From the NCBI GenBank assembly GCA_023139655.1, contig JAGLNE010000040.1:1-7587 (forward strand): DNA of 7,587 nucleotides. Reading direction: 5' to 3'. The notes under the pieces are model-generated. The model saw only the letters and a program-made list of their open reading frames with translations, was not told the origin of the DNA and searched no databases. Source of the DNA: Candidatus Parcubacteria bacterium (GTDB lineage Bacteria; Patescibacteriota; Patescibacteriia; Patescibacteriales; UBA12075). This document shows positions 7,055 through 7,587 of the stretch, piece by piece. The stretch's first letter is position 1; each line of letters starts with the position of its first letter. Position numbers and translations under genes: made by a program.

Positions 7055-7587
7055 ATGAGAAATTTGATTTTTGTGCTCTTAGTGGTAGTAGTGGTGGCTG
7101 TTGGTGCAATAGTGGTTTTTGCCAAACCCGGCGAAGACCCATGCCGCACCATCCCAAGTAAAGAACTCTCCCGCTGGGGCGAGGCGCTTAGCCCTGGCAT
7201 TGATTCCTGGGGCTACAACTACCAGGCGCATGGCTTTAACGGCGCCTATTGCGACCATTATCGGGATTTCCGGCCAGGTCATCCAGGCAACGCGGCTTGT
7301 CAGGCCGCGTATTCCGGCCTTAAATTGCAGATGAGGTGGAATAATGAATATTTAAGTAATAAAGATTGCACCGGAGAGGGGTATCTGGACACGCACCCTA
7401 ATTTCCCCAGCTACTTAAACTCAGGGGCCGCTTTGACTGCCACTTTGCGCGGCAGCTATCAGCACAATAACCAGGCTTGCGAGCTGGATTATACCATCAA
7501 AATATTTGCTTACCCAAAGGCCGCCTACATGAGTGAGGGATCCTGGTATACCATAGATGGCAAGGAATTGGGCCCGGTTCTTTGGGA
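7055..7587 (+). CDS. Secreted cysteine-containing protein of unknown function (3' truncated)
   Basis: The frame stays open for 177 codons to the window end with no stop. The N-terminus is MRNLIF followed by a Val-rich hydrophobic core (about 4-22) and AKP, a signal peptide or anchor with possible cleavage after about A24. The mature part has five cysteines (30, 66, 82, 105, 142), suggesting disulfides outside the cell, and is rich in aromatic and Gly residues. Notable stretches are WGYNYQAHGFNGAYCD (52-67), MRWNNEYLSNKDCTGEGYLD (93-112, whose DCTGEGYLD resembles an acidic metal-binding loop), FPSYLNSGA (117-125) and WYTIDGKELGPVLW (164-177). From memory these resemble secreted hypothetical proteins repeated in Patescibacteria genomes, but I cannot confirm that here. 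No enzyme motif is recognised. GC is far above the operon (37 of 60 bases at 7141-7200). No Shine-Dalgarno precedes the start, which is chosen because it supplies the signal peptide. Confidence 0.85.
   Translation, partial: MRNLIFVLLVVVVVAVGAIVVFAKPGEDPCRTIPSKELSRWGEALSPGIDSWGYNYQAHGFNGAYCDHYRDFRPGHPGNAACQAAYSGLKLQMRWNNEYLSNKDCTGEGYLDTHPNFPSYLNSGAALTATLRGSYQHNNQACELDYTIKIFAYPKAAYMSEGSWYTIDGKELGPVLW

Noticed and set aside
7119..7334. Overlapping + strand frame, and - strand frames at 7000-7282, in the last region
   Set aside because: They are shadows of the secreted-protein gene starting at 7055, which has a signal peptide and stays open to the window end.
1..7587. CRISPR array, insertion sequence, tRNA or rRNA
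   Set aside because: No regularly spaced repeats, transposase motifs, terminal inverted repeats or RNA gene landmarks were seen on either strand.

Overview
The window looks like a piece of a small-genome, AT-rich bacterial chromosome, most likely from the Candidate Phyla Radiation (Patescibacteria, Parcubacteria-like). This placement is inference. It rests on the low GC of the first 6.8 kb, the near absence of Shine-Dalgarno sequences, a MacAB-like transporter whose adaptor has an outsized helical region, and a final secreted protein of a style I associate with these genomes. All six complete reading-frame ends use TAA. No in-frame TGA is seen, so the standard bacterial code fits.

Positions 1-6806 hold six tightly packed genes, all on the + strand and probably one transcript: (1) a UbiB/AarF/ABC1 atypical kinase cut by the left window edge; (2) a small family 2 glycosyltransferase (DPM1/GpgS-like); (3) a patatin-like phospholipase that overlaps the glycosyltransferase gene; (4) a membrane-anchored periplasmic-adaptor-type (HlyD/MacA) protein starting on the base after the patatin stop; (5) a MacB/FtsX-type ABC permease; (6) its ABC ATPase. 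Genes 4-6 form a complete adaptor-permease-ATPase export or mechanotransmission unit. Genes 1-3 belong to families that act on lipids or lipid-linked substrates. The whole set could be a cell-envelope lipid remodelling and export module. That functional link is inferred from gene order only.

Positions 6807-7054 hold no convincing protein gene. There is a 115-nt 3' region with several small hairpins, then a perfect 18-bp terminator stem that ends the operon. Immediately after it come two TATAAT boxes (the second an extended -10), a 14-bp palindrome, and a second terminator-like hairpin with a U tract that lies before the next start codon.

Positions 7055-7587 are the start of a secreted, cysteine-containing protein that runs off the right edge. 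Its body is far more GC-rich than the operon (37 of 60 bases G+C at 7141-7200, against 8 of 60 at 2041-2100), which suggests a different evolutionary history or a separate codon-use regime.
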